From Paramacrobiotus metropolitanus (taxonomy: Eukaryota > Tardigrada > Eutardigrada > Parachela > Macrobiotidae): DNA of 64,000 bases. Every line of letters starts with the position of its first letter. Position 1 is the stretch's first letter. The notes below the pieces were generated by a model that made no database searches, was not told where the DNA came from, and saw only the letters and a program-made list of their open reading frames with translations. Position numbers and translations under genes: made by a program. Below, piece after piece: positions 24,406 through 36,760 of the stretch. The stretch lies in the NCBI RefSeq assembly GCF_019649055.1, contig NW_026570246.1, positions 124,001-188,000 of the forward strand, in the 5' to 3' direction.

Positions 24406-27356
24406 TCATACATACATTGCGCATACGCTGTTAAAAAATTTAATAATAAAATTAATTTTAATACAGTTGTAGGGAGGTAAGTAATATAATTAAGTACTTA
24501 ATACTTATTGTATTAAGTAGTTGAAAAATAAAAAAAAACAAGCACACTTAACAACGTACGTTATCTATTAGTGTTGTAACTGTTTGTTTATTACTTAACT
24601 AGGTATTAGATATCTATACGGTATTTGACCTATAAAAGTTAATATTAAAATTTAGTAATATCTATACGCGTATAGAATTGTGTGTATTTACGAAATTATA
24701 CTGCGTACGGACCGAACCGTTTAAATAGGTGTACCGTGTATTCTGAATTTTTTTGACGTGTAAGAAACGTTAAAATGTTTCATACCAGTTTCATAAGTAA
24801 GTAGTAGTACTTTCTTAAAAAATGATTGAAAATACTACTCTAATCTAAAACAAATGCAACTAAAATGGCTATAAAAATAATAATATTATTTTTATGGAAC
24901 TAATTATTAGCTGCTTGTTAACGTTTATTGTGTACTTACAATTTTCATATTATATTGTGTATATTTTATTGTGTACAGTTTCATATTAGGAAATTTTATA
25001 ACATAGAAAGAGAAATTAACAAGCATCTAAATTGTAAACAATAAACAACCGCGGGATGACTCTTTCTGCTACATATGAGCGGACATAAAAAAATGCGGTG
25101 AAACGAAACTTTTGAATGGTTCCATTTTTGGTTTCCGCCTAGTCAGAGCGTGTACATCTTGGCTCTGCCAGGCTGATATCATAGCGCGACACCGTAGTTT
25201 CGCGGCTTTCGCCGTACTCCGTAGACAACCTAGACAACGCATCCAAGAATCATACGCGCCACTTACAATTCATTCTCCATGACCCAGACAGTCCAAAAGT
25301 AACGTAACGCTCAAAAATTGCCTTTAACACCTTCATACTTGCCGACAATCGCACGCATCCTGTTCCATTAGCTTTTACAATACTGTAAAAGAACAGGAAA
25401 ATTCTCAAAGAAAATCAGTTTATAAATGTGTACCCCTGCATACAGGCAGTGCAGCGATTTATGGGCGGCATGGGCGGGCTCTAGCCTCTCGCACAGCTCG
25501 TTAACACCAACAGTACAACCGCGCTAACGCCTTGCCGCCGTACTGACATTGGATCCGCCTCCCTCCATTGGTGCGCTACGTTCAGACACGAAACGAGAGT
25601 TGGCCCCGTTTTCCGCAGCACGACTGCAGTTTCAAGTCGCGACTTGCCATCTGATCTCGTTTTCCTTTCAGTGTGAACTGCATGGCGCAATATTTGCGTA
25701 TTGAGCATTAAAAAAATTGACGCAGTCACGCAAGTGTTTTTTATGATTACGGTTTCTATCGTTAACCTTCAGATCCAGTGATACCCGTATTGTTCGCAGT
25801 CTCTTCTCTGCAGTGATAATTTTTCTGTATGAATGGCCTAATCGCAGACACTGTGGACGGTTGAGCCGATGAACGGTCCCTGTTTCGCGTCAGGTTTTGT
25901 GCTACTCTTTATCGGGAGTTTATCTGAAGGATTAACGCCTCCAAACAGCAGCCACTCCATCAGTTCCGTATGAAGGATTGGCCAGATAAGGCTGATAAAC
26001 CCTGTTTGGGTCGCGAATTCCGCGGAGTGTCTGATTTCTGGTCGAGATTGGCTTGTTAACTGCCACGAGGAGGATGTCGCGAAGGGTGAGCGCTCGCTTA
26101 AGTCTTTGAACTGCTCGACATTCGTTACTTCCCAGAGAAAAATTAAAAACCTAAAAATACAAGGAAAAGTATAAAAGTGAATTAATCTATCGCTAGTACG
26201 AATTTATCAATTTGCACCAAATTATTTCGAAAATTACCGAGTTTTGCTTGTGGAATATTCACAAATGCGTCTTTGAAACTGCGACGACACTAACTTTCCA
26301 GCAGAAAAAACCTTCGTAACAAGAGTAATTGGATCGGTACCAAGTTCGCTTTGAAGAACTCAGTGGAATTATCTAATGTTAACTTTTATTGAGCAATCGC
26401 TCGTGACTTGTAGCAAGCCATTGCGAAACCCATAAATTAGCGTATGCGACCAGTCCGTTCGTCGTGTCCAAAGTCCAGAGTGCATAGGAATTTTCGATTT
26501 TATGAATGACTTATGTTAGTCACTTGATGCATTTTTTGGACAAATGTTTACCTGGTTTACTGACATGTCATTCGATATAATTTTGATAAGTTTTCTGTTG
26601 TTATCGCATTTTTATCGTTATATAAATCGAATAGATTATTCAAAAATCAGCCTAGTGAAATCGGAAAAATCAATTATTCATATCAAAGTTGTGTGGGTGC
26701 GGATGCAACGTTTTGAATTTTTTAACCTGGACTTTAGGGTATGAACAAAATTTTTATCACATATTCGGTAAAATAACCGTTGATTGGCCTTTTGTTGCAA
26801 TGACTTTTGACTTTTTGTCAACGCTCTATGAGAGTGCCAATATCCAGGTGATTTGACTGATCGGAATGCAGCAGCAGGAATTAAGAATGAATAAATTCCG
26901 ATAAAATTAATCGGCACGCTTGAGCATTTCGGCACATTGGGTCAACTGTCAACGGCGATCGTTAGCATACTAATGCGCCCTTATCAACTGTTTAGTCATT
27001 GCGTAAACGATAAGATAGTAAATTGAGCGTTAGATCGCATTTGCACTACGCATAATTGTGAACGATATTTATTGTGTATTTTCTTAATTATCAGTCATAA
27101 TTTGCGCCAGGAATTACGCACTTCAGTAAATTGAACACATTCTTTTAGTAGATTGTTAAGTATATAGCCGTTGGTGGGCACGTTTCGTGTGTATTGAGAG
27201 TAGAAAAAATCTTTCCCAGAAGTTAGCGCACTGTTTGTTGATTGATGGATGTTATTCGGCAGGTAGTCCATTATGTTGATCGCCGACAATAGCACAGTGG
27301 ATTTGCCTTTGACGTGAGAAACACTGTCTGAAGAGAGCGCGGCCTGCCTGAGTGCC

Positions 27357-30300
27357 ATGAATGGTAGTTGGTCGGACAAGGAGATTGAGGCACGAGACAC
27401 CGCAGGAGACGATCTGGATAGTGTACTGCTGGACAACCCCCCAACCATCCCATCCCCCATGCGTCTGAACGCCGAGCACGGCTGTCTGGTGGGACAGTGT
27501 GACAACTGTCACTATCAACCTGATTTGGATGATGTTCTACCTGATTGCTCATGTTTACACTGCGCCGACGGTAGTGTACACGGTAAACAATCGACATGTT
27601 CGCTCTTCCATACTCGGACACCGCCGCCGTCACTAACGCTGGTCAATGGCGATGAGCCGCGCGGTGAGGACGATGCGACGGGTCTGGATAAGACCCGCGA
27701 ACAGGACACCGCGTCACCCTTAAGTAATCTACAGTCGATCCGCACCGGAAATGAAGACGACATTAACCGTCTGGTGGAGAATCTACAGTCGCAGACGCGT
27801 AACGCACAGGATTATGTTGAGGAGGAGCAGAGTGAGCAGGAGAGTGATGAGAAGGTGATTGATTCCTCGCCGACGGGACGCTTCGTTAAACTGAACGTGG
27901 AGATTGGACGGGGATCCTTTAAGACGGTGTATAAGGGCCGTGACCGTGAGACGGGAGCTACGGGTGAGACATTTTTGTCCGCGAAAGAGAATTATTGGCA
28001 TCTATTGTCCGGGGTTTGTTTTTTCTCTTGCAGTGGCGTGGTGCGAGCTGACGGTGAGTTGTGATAATGAGCCTGTGAATATGTGTGTTGTGTGCGGGAA
28101 CTGGTGCGCTCACTGACACTGCGGCGGGCGCGAAACGGCTGAGACAGCATTAAGCATTTAAACATATTGCGTTGCCATATGAAATTATGACGTAAAGGGC
28201 AGGCGTATACGCAGCGGTAGGGTGAGCGGAGTCGTATGACGAAGCAGCGGTGTTTTTAAGAGGCGGTGTGACACTCTGTTTTCTGTACACTGCGGAAGAA
28301 TTTAACCGGTTCAAGGGGGAGCTACACTGCTGCGAACCCAGTGGTCTAATTCCACGCCATATGTCCATTTCGATTCAGGTCAAACTTGACATATTTTGTA
28401 TCCTTTTGCCGACTGCTGTTGGCTGCAGGCGATCAATACGTTTTGCATATTTTTCCAGTGTATTTAAATGCAGTTGTGTTGATACGCGTGTAATATAAGC
28501 TGACATCAGGGCTTTCTCAGAATTTAGGACACTTTTTACATGTAAACACATTGAAATCTGCGCTAATCGAATAATTTTTAGCGTTTCTTTTGTACTTTTC
28601 AAATCAGCCAGAATAATTAAATTTTTGAGATGTCGTGTATACGACTAAATGGATTGAAATAAGGGAGAAACGATAAACACGATGAAATCGTTGAAATTGA
28701 GATTTAAGCATTTTGGTGCTGTGTTTCTTATTTAAAGTAAATATTTTACCGGTGCGCTGAATACGGCGAAGGATCACAGATACAGGAAAGACCGAGGAGC
28801 AACGTGACCGTGATTGATATTTTGTTTTGCTGCCAGAACCAAATTAAATCTACCGGAGAATAAAAACACCTTGGTAGCAGATTTTTGTTTATTTTCAAAG
28901 AGCACATGCGGATTTACCTTGACTGCTTAAAAGGCACGAGATATGCAACCTTGACGGATGCCTCGTCACACACTGCATCCCGGTGCCAAAACGCTTTCTA
29001 CCTGCGCGTAAGCGGCCACGGGCACTGGTATTAAGCGTTTTTGTTCGGTTATTTGTTTATGACTGCATTACTTAAGTTTTCAAGGAATCTTGATCACAAG
29101 TTTCCCAATGGACAGTATTTTAGAGCGCAGTGTTTACAATTATACGGCGATTATTGCTTACTTACATTTGGGTTACCGTAGGATTACTTGCCTGAGTTAA
29201 AATAACAATTTACGTTTGGCAATCTTGTTTGAAATATTTTATAGTAAAATTCTAGCTGTGTCGCAGGAAATTTTTTAGGTGACTCTCAAAAAGGCGAACA
29301 TTTGTAGGTAGCTCGCGAGGCGTTTTGAAGTGAATAATACCAGAATTAGTGATAATTGTTAATGAACATATCGTTATCAGTTAGAGTAGGAGGACGAGCC
29401 ACGTAGTCGTGCCGTACTATTGTCCACGGCGCCAGACATGTTTATCGTAATTTTCGCTGTTAGAAGCGATAGTTATCCTCCATTAAATGCATATTCTTGG
29501 TATGCGCGCCATAGATTCACATTGTGAATGGCATTAGGTGGGAGCTTTATTGCGTGGATTTGTAATGCGCAGTTTGCGCACTATCTTATCGTGGCCATCG
29601 GATTAGGCGTGCGGGGTTTCGGCATCCGGTGATCACTGGCAGATAGCCCCGCTTTAATAACAACAACTTATGATCTCGAATTAGACGCCTGGGCTGATTT
29701 TGATAGGAGTGTTTGCTTTGTGGAATTAAATTTAATAGTACCAGTGTATTTTATTTTATTTGTTAAATTATGCAGCCAGACCACATGGTTGACTCCTTAA
29801 AAATGCAACGATAAATTCAGAAGAAATTAAAGACGGATAAATGTATTTTAGTGCGAGACAGCATCTGTAATGAGAAATTTGATCGGCACTGCAATCGTAT
29901 CAACCCATGGGGAATTTTTTAATTATGTGCCAGTCTGCATAGTTCAATGCGATCGATTTTCTATATACACAAATACAATCATGTGATCCAGGTCAGCATT
30001 ATAAGAGCTGCAATAATATTAAGGCGGTTTATTGAGTATCGAAGTTTTTGTTCCATTTTCGGCATGGACAAACAATTTATGCTGTAAACTGTTTATGTAC
30101 CTTACGGCGCATTGTAGTGCAGTGAAATTCGCTTAGCCATGCTCTTGTGACACAATCAATGACGAATTTGAATAATTTATGCGAGTGCCTTGTTGTCAGT
30201 TGCTGAACCGGAAATTGTGTCTTCGTAAAAGAGATGACGAGAGTGGTAAAAAAAATATAATAATTTGTTGTTGTTCAACAGAGTAAGAACTTTCTCAAAC

Positions 30301-33300
30301 CGGAAAGACAGCGGTTTAAAGAGGAGGCCGACTTGCTGAAAGGTCTGCAGCATCCCAACATTGTGCGCTTCTTCGACTACTGGGAGGCGCAGAATCCGGC
30401 CAAGAGCAATCTGAAGTACTTTGTCCTGGTGACGGAACTCTTGGCATCCGGGACGCTGCGCACGTACCTCAAACGCTTCTCCAAGATCAACATCAAGATC
30501 CTCAAGAGCTGGTGTCGACAGATACTGCGCGGCCTGAACTATCTGCACTCACGGGATCCGCCGGTCATCCATCGGGATCTGAAATGTGATAATATCTTCG
30601 TCCTGGGCACCACAGGCTCGGTGAAGATTGGAGATCTGGGCCTGGCCACGCTGAAAACCAAAGAAGGCGCCAAAAGTGTTATTGGTAAGGGTATGGTGTT
30701 AAGACATTTGGTACAGTTTAGCGCTAGCGTTCCGCGTATAGTGTGTGCGCACGGGTGGTGGAGTTTTGCCTGTTTGTTCCTCCTCGGACATGCGTAAATG
30801 AAAATGGGGTTTTGCTGATTTTCTCGAGGAAATCTTTAGCACAATCAGTTGCAAATAACGGGAATTATCTCGGTGTGCCCATATAATTAGGACAGGGAAT
30901 AAATTCTTGTGCTTAATTAAAATTTTGCTATTTCACAGAATAATACATTTTTCGATTTAAGATAACGGGGGCGGAATCAGAGGATCTGCTTTAATGTTTT
31001 GGTGCATTGGATTAGATCTGTTGAATTGCCTTTGCGGTGGTAATGACAGCGGATGTAATTTGACTGGAGTTTGTTTATTTAAGTGGAACGCGCGCGTGCA
31101 GACAGTGCTTGATAAGTCGAACACGGACAACGAATATGTCTGCTACCGAGTACCGAATACCTTGTAGGGCAGTTACGCTTACGCTTCTGACTCAAGGCAA
31201 ATAATTACTCTGACCAGCAGAAAAAAAATGTGACTTTCGATTAATGGCACACGTTAACGGTGTATACACACATATACACGTTGGCGAAACGATTGAGACT
31301 GGTGACTTCGGAGAATCAATAAAAGGGCATAAAAATCATAAAAATATTTGGTTCCGGTTAACTAATTAAAAAAACTGCTTAGGCTATCAGACTGAGAATT
31401 TTGTAGTTATTTTGGGGTACTAATTGGCGATGCAAAGTGTTTGTTTTTGAAGCGGAACTAATCCACATTCCCGCATTGCCAGGAGATGTAGTCTGTGCAC
31501 GTGATTTCTGTTTGACGTTATTGTGTATTTTGTCATGATTATACACAGGCACGCCGGAATTCATGGCACCGGAGATGTACGAAGAGCAGTATGATGAGGC
31601 GATCGATGTGTATGCTTTTGGAATGTGTATGCTGGAAATGGCTACTTCGGAATATCCATACAATGAGTGTCTGAACGCCGGCCAAATTTATCGACGAGTT
31701 ACGGCGGTAAGTAAAGTTAGGATGTTATTTCGATTAATGTCAAACTGTAAAAGAGACAGAGCCCGGGAAGAGAGATGTATCATCTAACCGTATTAAATGT
31801 CTCTCGACTTGTCTACATCATCAAAATCTGCCTTTCTCTCTCCCGCACACATACAGGGCGTCCGACCGGCAGCCTTCGAGAAGATTGAGGAGCCGGAAAT
31901 AAAAGAGATCATCGATCGCTGTATCCGCTTCCAGAAGGATGAACGCTATTCCGTCAAGGATCTGCTGGCGTTGGAGTTTTTTCTGGAGGACAACCAGGTG
32001 CGGGTGGAGTTTGTCAAGAAGGAAACGGACATCCATTCCACCGACCCGAAGGTGTTGCTGCGCGTCCGGGTGCCGGAAGCCCGCGCGGTGAAATTGAAGT
32101 ACCGGGAAAATGAAGCCATTCAGTTTGAGTTTGACACGGTGGAGGAGAGCGCCGAGTCGGTGGCCCAGGAGATGGTCAAATCGGGCTATCTCATGGAAGA
32201 GGATCAGCGCGCCGTGGCGAAACAGATTCGTGATCGGGTCAGTGAGATTATCAAGGAGCGGGAGCTGTTGAAAACGAAGAAGAAGCCCGATGCGGCACCG
32301 CCGCCACCGGTTGCTGCGACGGCCACACCGGCCCCGTCACAGCCGGCTTCGGCGCCGGCAACCGATATCTCCAACAAGGAAATCCCCCGAAAGCCGCCGG
32401 TGACGGAGAAACCGGAGCCGGCGACGGAGCCATCGTCGTTGAAAAGTACCGATTCATCCAAAATAACGAAAGACATCTTGAAAGAGCTGGACGAGAAGTT
32501 AACCAACATTACCATGCCCACGAAGAAGCCAAAGGGTCTGGATATTCCCGAGACGCCGACGTACAGCGCCTCCTCTACACCCAACCATATCACCACGCCG
32601 CCGCACGCCATCCAGCTGCCCAATCAACCGGAGACGTCCAACGGAACCGGGGTGATTGATCGGTTAACGCTGAAATTGGCGGAGTTGTCGGGATCCGGTG
32701 AGGAGCACGTTGTGAAGCAAGTGGCATCGACGCCGCTCATGTCGCCCCATGAGGTGAAAGTCATGTCGCCGTTGAGTGAATCCACGGCCAATGGATCCGC
32801 TCCGGCGACCATTGTCCCGACGCCCGTTGTCCCCGTGCTGCAACCGGTTATGTATTCGGCGCCGGCGACGGTTACATCGCCGATCGATGTGGCCAATGTC
32901 GATGTTATTGACGGAGTAACGGAATCCAGTTCATCGGCAACACTGGGTAAGGGTTTTGTTGTTTGAGTGATAGGGTGAAATGTGATTTGGACAGCGTTTT
33001 TTTAATGGTAGAAAAAGCTGCCAGCGACAACGAAGCTCCGTCTTCTAAGGATGTTGGACCGGACGGCATCCCCGAGGCGGAGAAGCCGCCGTCGCAGATT
33101 ACTGCAGGTATGTAACCACTTACGCCTAGACTAGTGAAATATGCCATATTTGCTAAAGGGGTTAGTGTTTCCGGTAATTTCATCATAAAAAGGTTGATTG
33201 TTGAAAACTAGCTTGATTTATTGGTAATTACAAAGGCGCAATGAATTCCAAACGTGAATTCACACCTGACAACACCCGTATCCTAAGAACGTGTACTTTT

Positions 33301-35348
33301 TAGAGGGTGACGCAGATGTTGCGAAATGTAAGGAAGTCTCGGAATCGTTTTTAAAAATTCGAAGTTTAAAATATTGGCTAACATGTGTTTGAAGTTACTT
33401 AAGGATTTTACCTGAAAAAGAATTTTTGCCATACAAAAATCTGAAATTTCAATAGGCATGTTGGACAGTTCGCCGTTGTGATGTTTGCTTATGGTAACTG
33501 ACGTTGTGGTAATTGTAGAGCTGCCCGCTTCGATTCCCACAACATCTTCGGCGTCATCCCTTCCCGCGGTGGCTCAGTCATATGCCGCATCGGTTAGCAG
33601 TACGCGCAAAGGTCGTTTCGGCGTGACAACCATCAAGGACGCCGTGACAACGTCCGTGATGCAGAAAGCCCACTCAGTGGTGTCGGATGATAATCGGAGT
33701 TATGTGACGGACATCAGTAATTCATCCGGCATTACCATGTCCTCCAATTCCTCCCAGGGCTCGGCCAATGGGGAACTGGCGCATATGAATGTCGAACGGC
33801 AGTCACTGGAGAATTTAAACAGCATCTTCGCCATTGAGCGCCTGTTTCGTGATCATCCACACAATCATAAGACACCCGTTCTGCGCGCAATGTCCGTCGA
33901 TGATGATGATCCTGTGGCCACGGAGAACTGGAATGATGAACTTAATATCATTTTAAAACGGTAGGTGATTCACATTGGTTTTAATGTGCATTTTTTGGAA
34001 AATAATTTAAAGTAATAAACGTTATAATTAACTTTAGCATTTAGTTTGGTTTGCTTAAATTACCAGGATTGTGATTCATTTAATTTTTGTATAGTTTATT
34101 CTTTATTTTTTAACGTGTTTTTTTTTGTTGTTTACTAACGCTTTCTAAACATAGCTTCCAGAAACTGCGAAATGTAGTGTTTGGTAATACAATCGTCGAA
34201 GGTTGAGGAAATAACTGAAAAGGCGAAAAAATCTTGCGTTATTGCGTCGGTTTGGAGCATGTAAGAGATACGACATTCTGTTGTCAACAGTTTGTAATTA
34301 TTTCCGTCAGTAATTGGTGGGGGCATTTTTAGTCGATCGCGTGCCACATCCGAGTCATGTTGGCAGGATGAAGAATCGTTCATAATTACATTCGAGTAGA
34401 TATCAGTTTTTATGACAGAGCACAGCTGTTGATGACGCTTACAAGCTACAAATGAAGGTTTTGTAATCAGTTTTCGTGCGTTGGCAGCGACTGACGTGTT
34501 GGTTTATTTTTATGCAAATTATTCTTAATGTCCGTTGATAAATCCGCCTGTTAGCCATTACTGTGATGTGTATGTGAAATGCTGGAGCATCATCCCGAAT
34601 CAGTGGAGCTTAAAAGGCATCTTGGTCAGAGATATTTGGATGATCATCCATTTGCAAACTTTTCCCTTGAGTGAACGATGAACAAGCACTTCGGAAAAGT
34701 AACACTATAAATCTTTGAGCTGATTTTCTCCCGATTCTCCTACATAACCATCTGTGCATACGTTTGTACAGTTCATACATACATAAATTTTTAGGTATGG
34801 CGCTTTCGTGGTTCGACCGAATCGTAAAAGCTTAAAAATTACGTGAAATTAAATGTATGTATCCAGTTAGAAAATAATTTAAAGTAAAACTGAGGCGTGA
34901 TATGTGATTACCAGGAAAATAGTGACACTAAGTACACTCGCACTTATTCAGAAATGTTATAGTGATGATGTTTTCTTATAGGCATGCCAAAGAGCGCGAG
35001 GCTTTGTCAGTGCGTCAGCAAGAAGAACTGCGAAATTTCTTCACGATGACGGGTTTCCGGCATCCCATACCGAATCACTTCCGCAACGACTCACGCCGGT
35101 CCTCCTTGGTGGATTCCGTCGACACAAACTCTGGGCCGCTGGAGAATGGCCATCACGAGGACTATGAGGAGGAAGCTCAGCGCTCCCTGAGCGCATCCCT
35201 GCGCAACTCCAATTTCCGCAGTCCGCGCAATAAACCCGGTCGCCGCAAGGTGTATCGCCGACGGGCGGCTACCAGCAACCCCACCCAGTCGCCCAGCAGG
35301 CGGAAATCGCCCAAGATCAGCCCCGATAAAGATCAGGTTATAATATAG
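27357..35348 (+). CDS. WNK: WNK (with-no-lysine) serine/threonine kinase, 1060 aa
   Basis: WNK kinases phosphorylate SPAK/OSR1 kinases to control cation-chloride cotransport and cell volume. Eight coding exons join in phase: 27357-27963, 28034-28053, 30282-30684, 31549-31706, 31857-32946, 33012-33107, 33519-33960, 34982-35348. The kinase domain (about 178-450) has [11 protein letters not shown] with the displaced catalytic Lys (K189), VAWCEL with Cys at the usual Lys position (C206), HRDLKCDN (306-313), DLG (327-329) and AKSVIGTPEF with the activating Ser (S341). A WNK autoinhibitory (OSR1_C-like) domain follows at about 440-525, then a Pro/Ala-rich linker, an RFGV docking motif for OSR1 (824-827) and a coiled-coil [17 protein letters not shown] near 940. 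The second exon is only 20 nt. The ATG has a GCC-ATG-A context. The subfamily call is essentially certain from the Cys/Lys arrangement; animals of this type usually have a single WNK. Confidence 0.96.
28054..30281 (+). other. 2.2-kb intron of WNK
   Basis: The largest intron of the gene, directly after the microexon. I see no nested gene or repeat in it; small frames are random. Confidence 0.75.
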
Positions 35349-36760
35349 TTGCCGGGCTGATTTATTTCGGCATGGAGGTTGTCTTTTTGATTTTTGTGCT
35401 TTCAGAGAGAGCGGGAGAGATGGTCGGGTCGGTGTCTCCCGTCTCTCTTTCTTTCTCAATTTTTCTCTTTTTTGCGCTCAGCCCTGCTGTTTCTCTTTGG
35501 CTTGGCTCGTTTGTTAGGCGCAAAGCAGAGGAAAAGGCAAACCATTGTCTGTGAAGAGTGTTTCAGATGCGATAGAATTTTTTCGGAGATTTGGGTGTCC
35601 TTTTTTTAATAATTTATGCCCTCGTGATGTGTGCTGGCATAACTTATTTTTCGACCAAATACGGCTTTAACGGAATCGGATGGGAGAATGTCTTTTTCAT
35701 TAATTTATTTTCTTCTTTTGTTTTACAATCTGGAGATTTTTTCTCTCTCTGCTAGGTAGAGAAGAGTGCGTGTGCGTGTGTGGCTTTTTATTGTATTTGA
35801 TTGACGGGCCTTTTTTTCTTTGATGATCTTGCGAAGATACTTCTGCAATTTTTTGCTGTATTTTACCAATTTTGGCCATTGTAATAAAGTTTGTTGTACA
35901 GGATTGAAGAAACATTGGCGGCATGTCCCATGTGTTGTGAGTCAACTTGTGACCTAATAATACTTTCTTGCAACACGAAAACATTTTTGCACATATATTC
36001 ATGTCATTCAAAGAAACGGCAACGGTTAGACAAATGAACAAAATTTAAAAGTTAAATTAGATTCCTGAAACATGTTGAAAAAGGTCCTGTAATGTCAGCG
36101 TTTGCATTTATAAAACGTGAAATTATGAACTGATCATATTGCGATACAATACTTGTAGGACTAAAAAATTTTTGCCCTTAAGTAACTGCACCGTTTGCAC
36201 AATTTTAATAAGAATCGTCTAGCTTTAAGGAATCCAACTATAGAAATTCAATAGCCAATGTTCTACGATAAGTCCCATGGTAAGGTTGGATTAAGAACTT
36301 GATTCGAAGTCTACAACAGATGAAGAACAGATGTTTGTACAGTCCACAACAGATGTTTGTTGGTTCAAATGATTTTTTTACCATTTCTAAGATATACATC
36401 TTCGAAATTATGATAAAACACAACCATGACCAACACCATAACAAAAATAAAGTAACATACAAACATCAACCACCCCGGTTTGCAGCATCAACCACGCTAA
36501 AATTAAGCACACTTGATTAAATCAAAAAAATAACCTAAACCTCCAAACGGCAAACAGTCGTATGATCCCCTTACAAAAACAGCAGCAAACCGAACGAATA
36601 TTCTCAAACATCATCTCTCACAAACCAATCAACTGACAATCATGCGCACTAACAGAGACAAAAACAAAACAATTCAAAATAATAATTTTTTCATCTACAA
36701 ACAGCAGCCGGATCAATATAATATAATTTGTGTGTACAGGGAGAGAAACAGGCATTCCTC
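35349..36760. other. Convergent 3' UTRs of WNK and the RING ligase
   Basis: AT-rich DNA without a coding exon, lying between two converging genes. AATAAA on the plus strand at 35883-35888 suits WNK. Minus-strand hexamers (AATAAA near 35785, ATTAAA near 36204) suit the ligase, so the two transcripts may overlap at their 3' ends. Confidence 0.5.
35883..35888 (+). terminator. Poly(A) signal AATAAA of WNK
   Basis: The canonical hexamer is about 535 nt beyond the WNK stop, followed by a GT-rich stretch (GTTTGTTGT) typical of downstream elements. Confidence 0.5.

Larger units (their letters stand above)
23617..27356. other. Spacer and probable 5' leader/promoter of the WNK gene
   Basis: The first 1.5 kb are very AT-rich and hold a dispersed 38-bp direct repeat. 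From about 25100 to 26100 GC content rises, as expected near a promoter or 5'UTR. A 34-codon frame at 25869-25973 starts with a signal-peptide-like sequence (FVLLFIGSLSEG) and may be an upstream ORF or an unlinked exon. No other gene is recognised. Confidence 0.45.

Noticed and set aside
27357-28064. Unspliced 235-codon reading of the first WNK exon
   Set aside because: Reading through the 70-nt intron destroys the kinase strand VAWCEL, which appears intact only when 27963 is joined to 28034.
32204-32623. 139-codon minus-strand ORF
   Set aside because: Antisense of the Pro/Ala/Thr-rich WNK linker exon, with no motif of its own.
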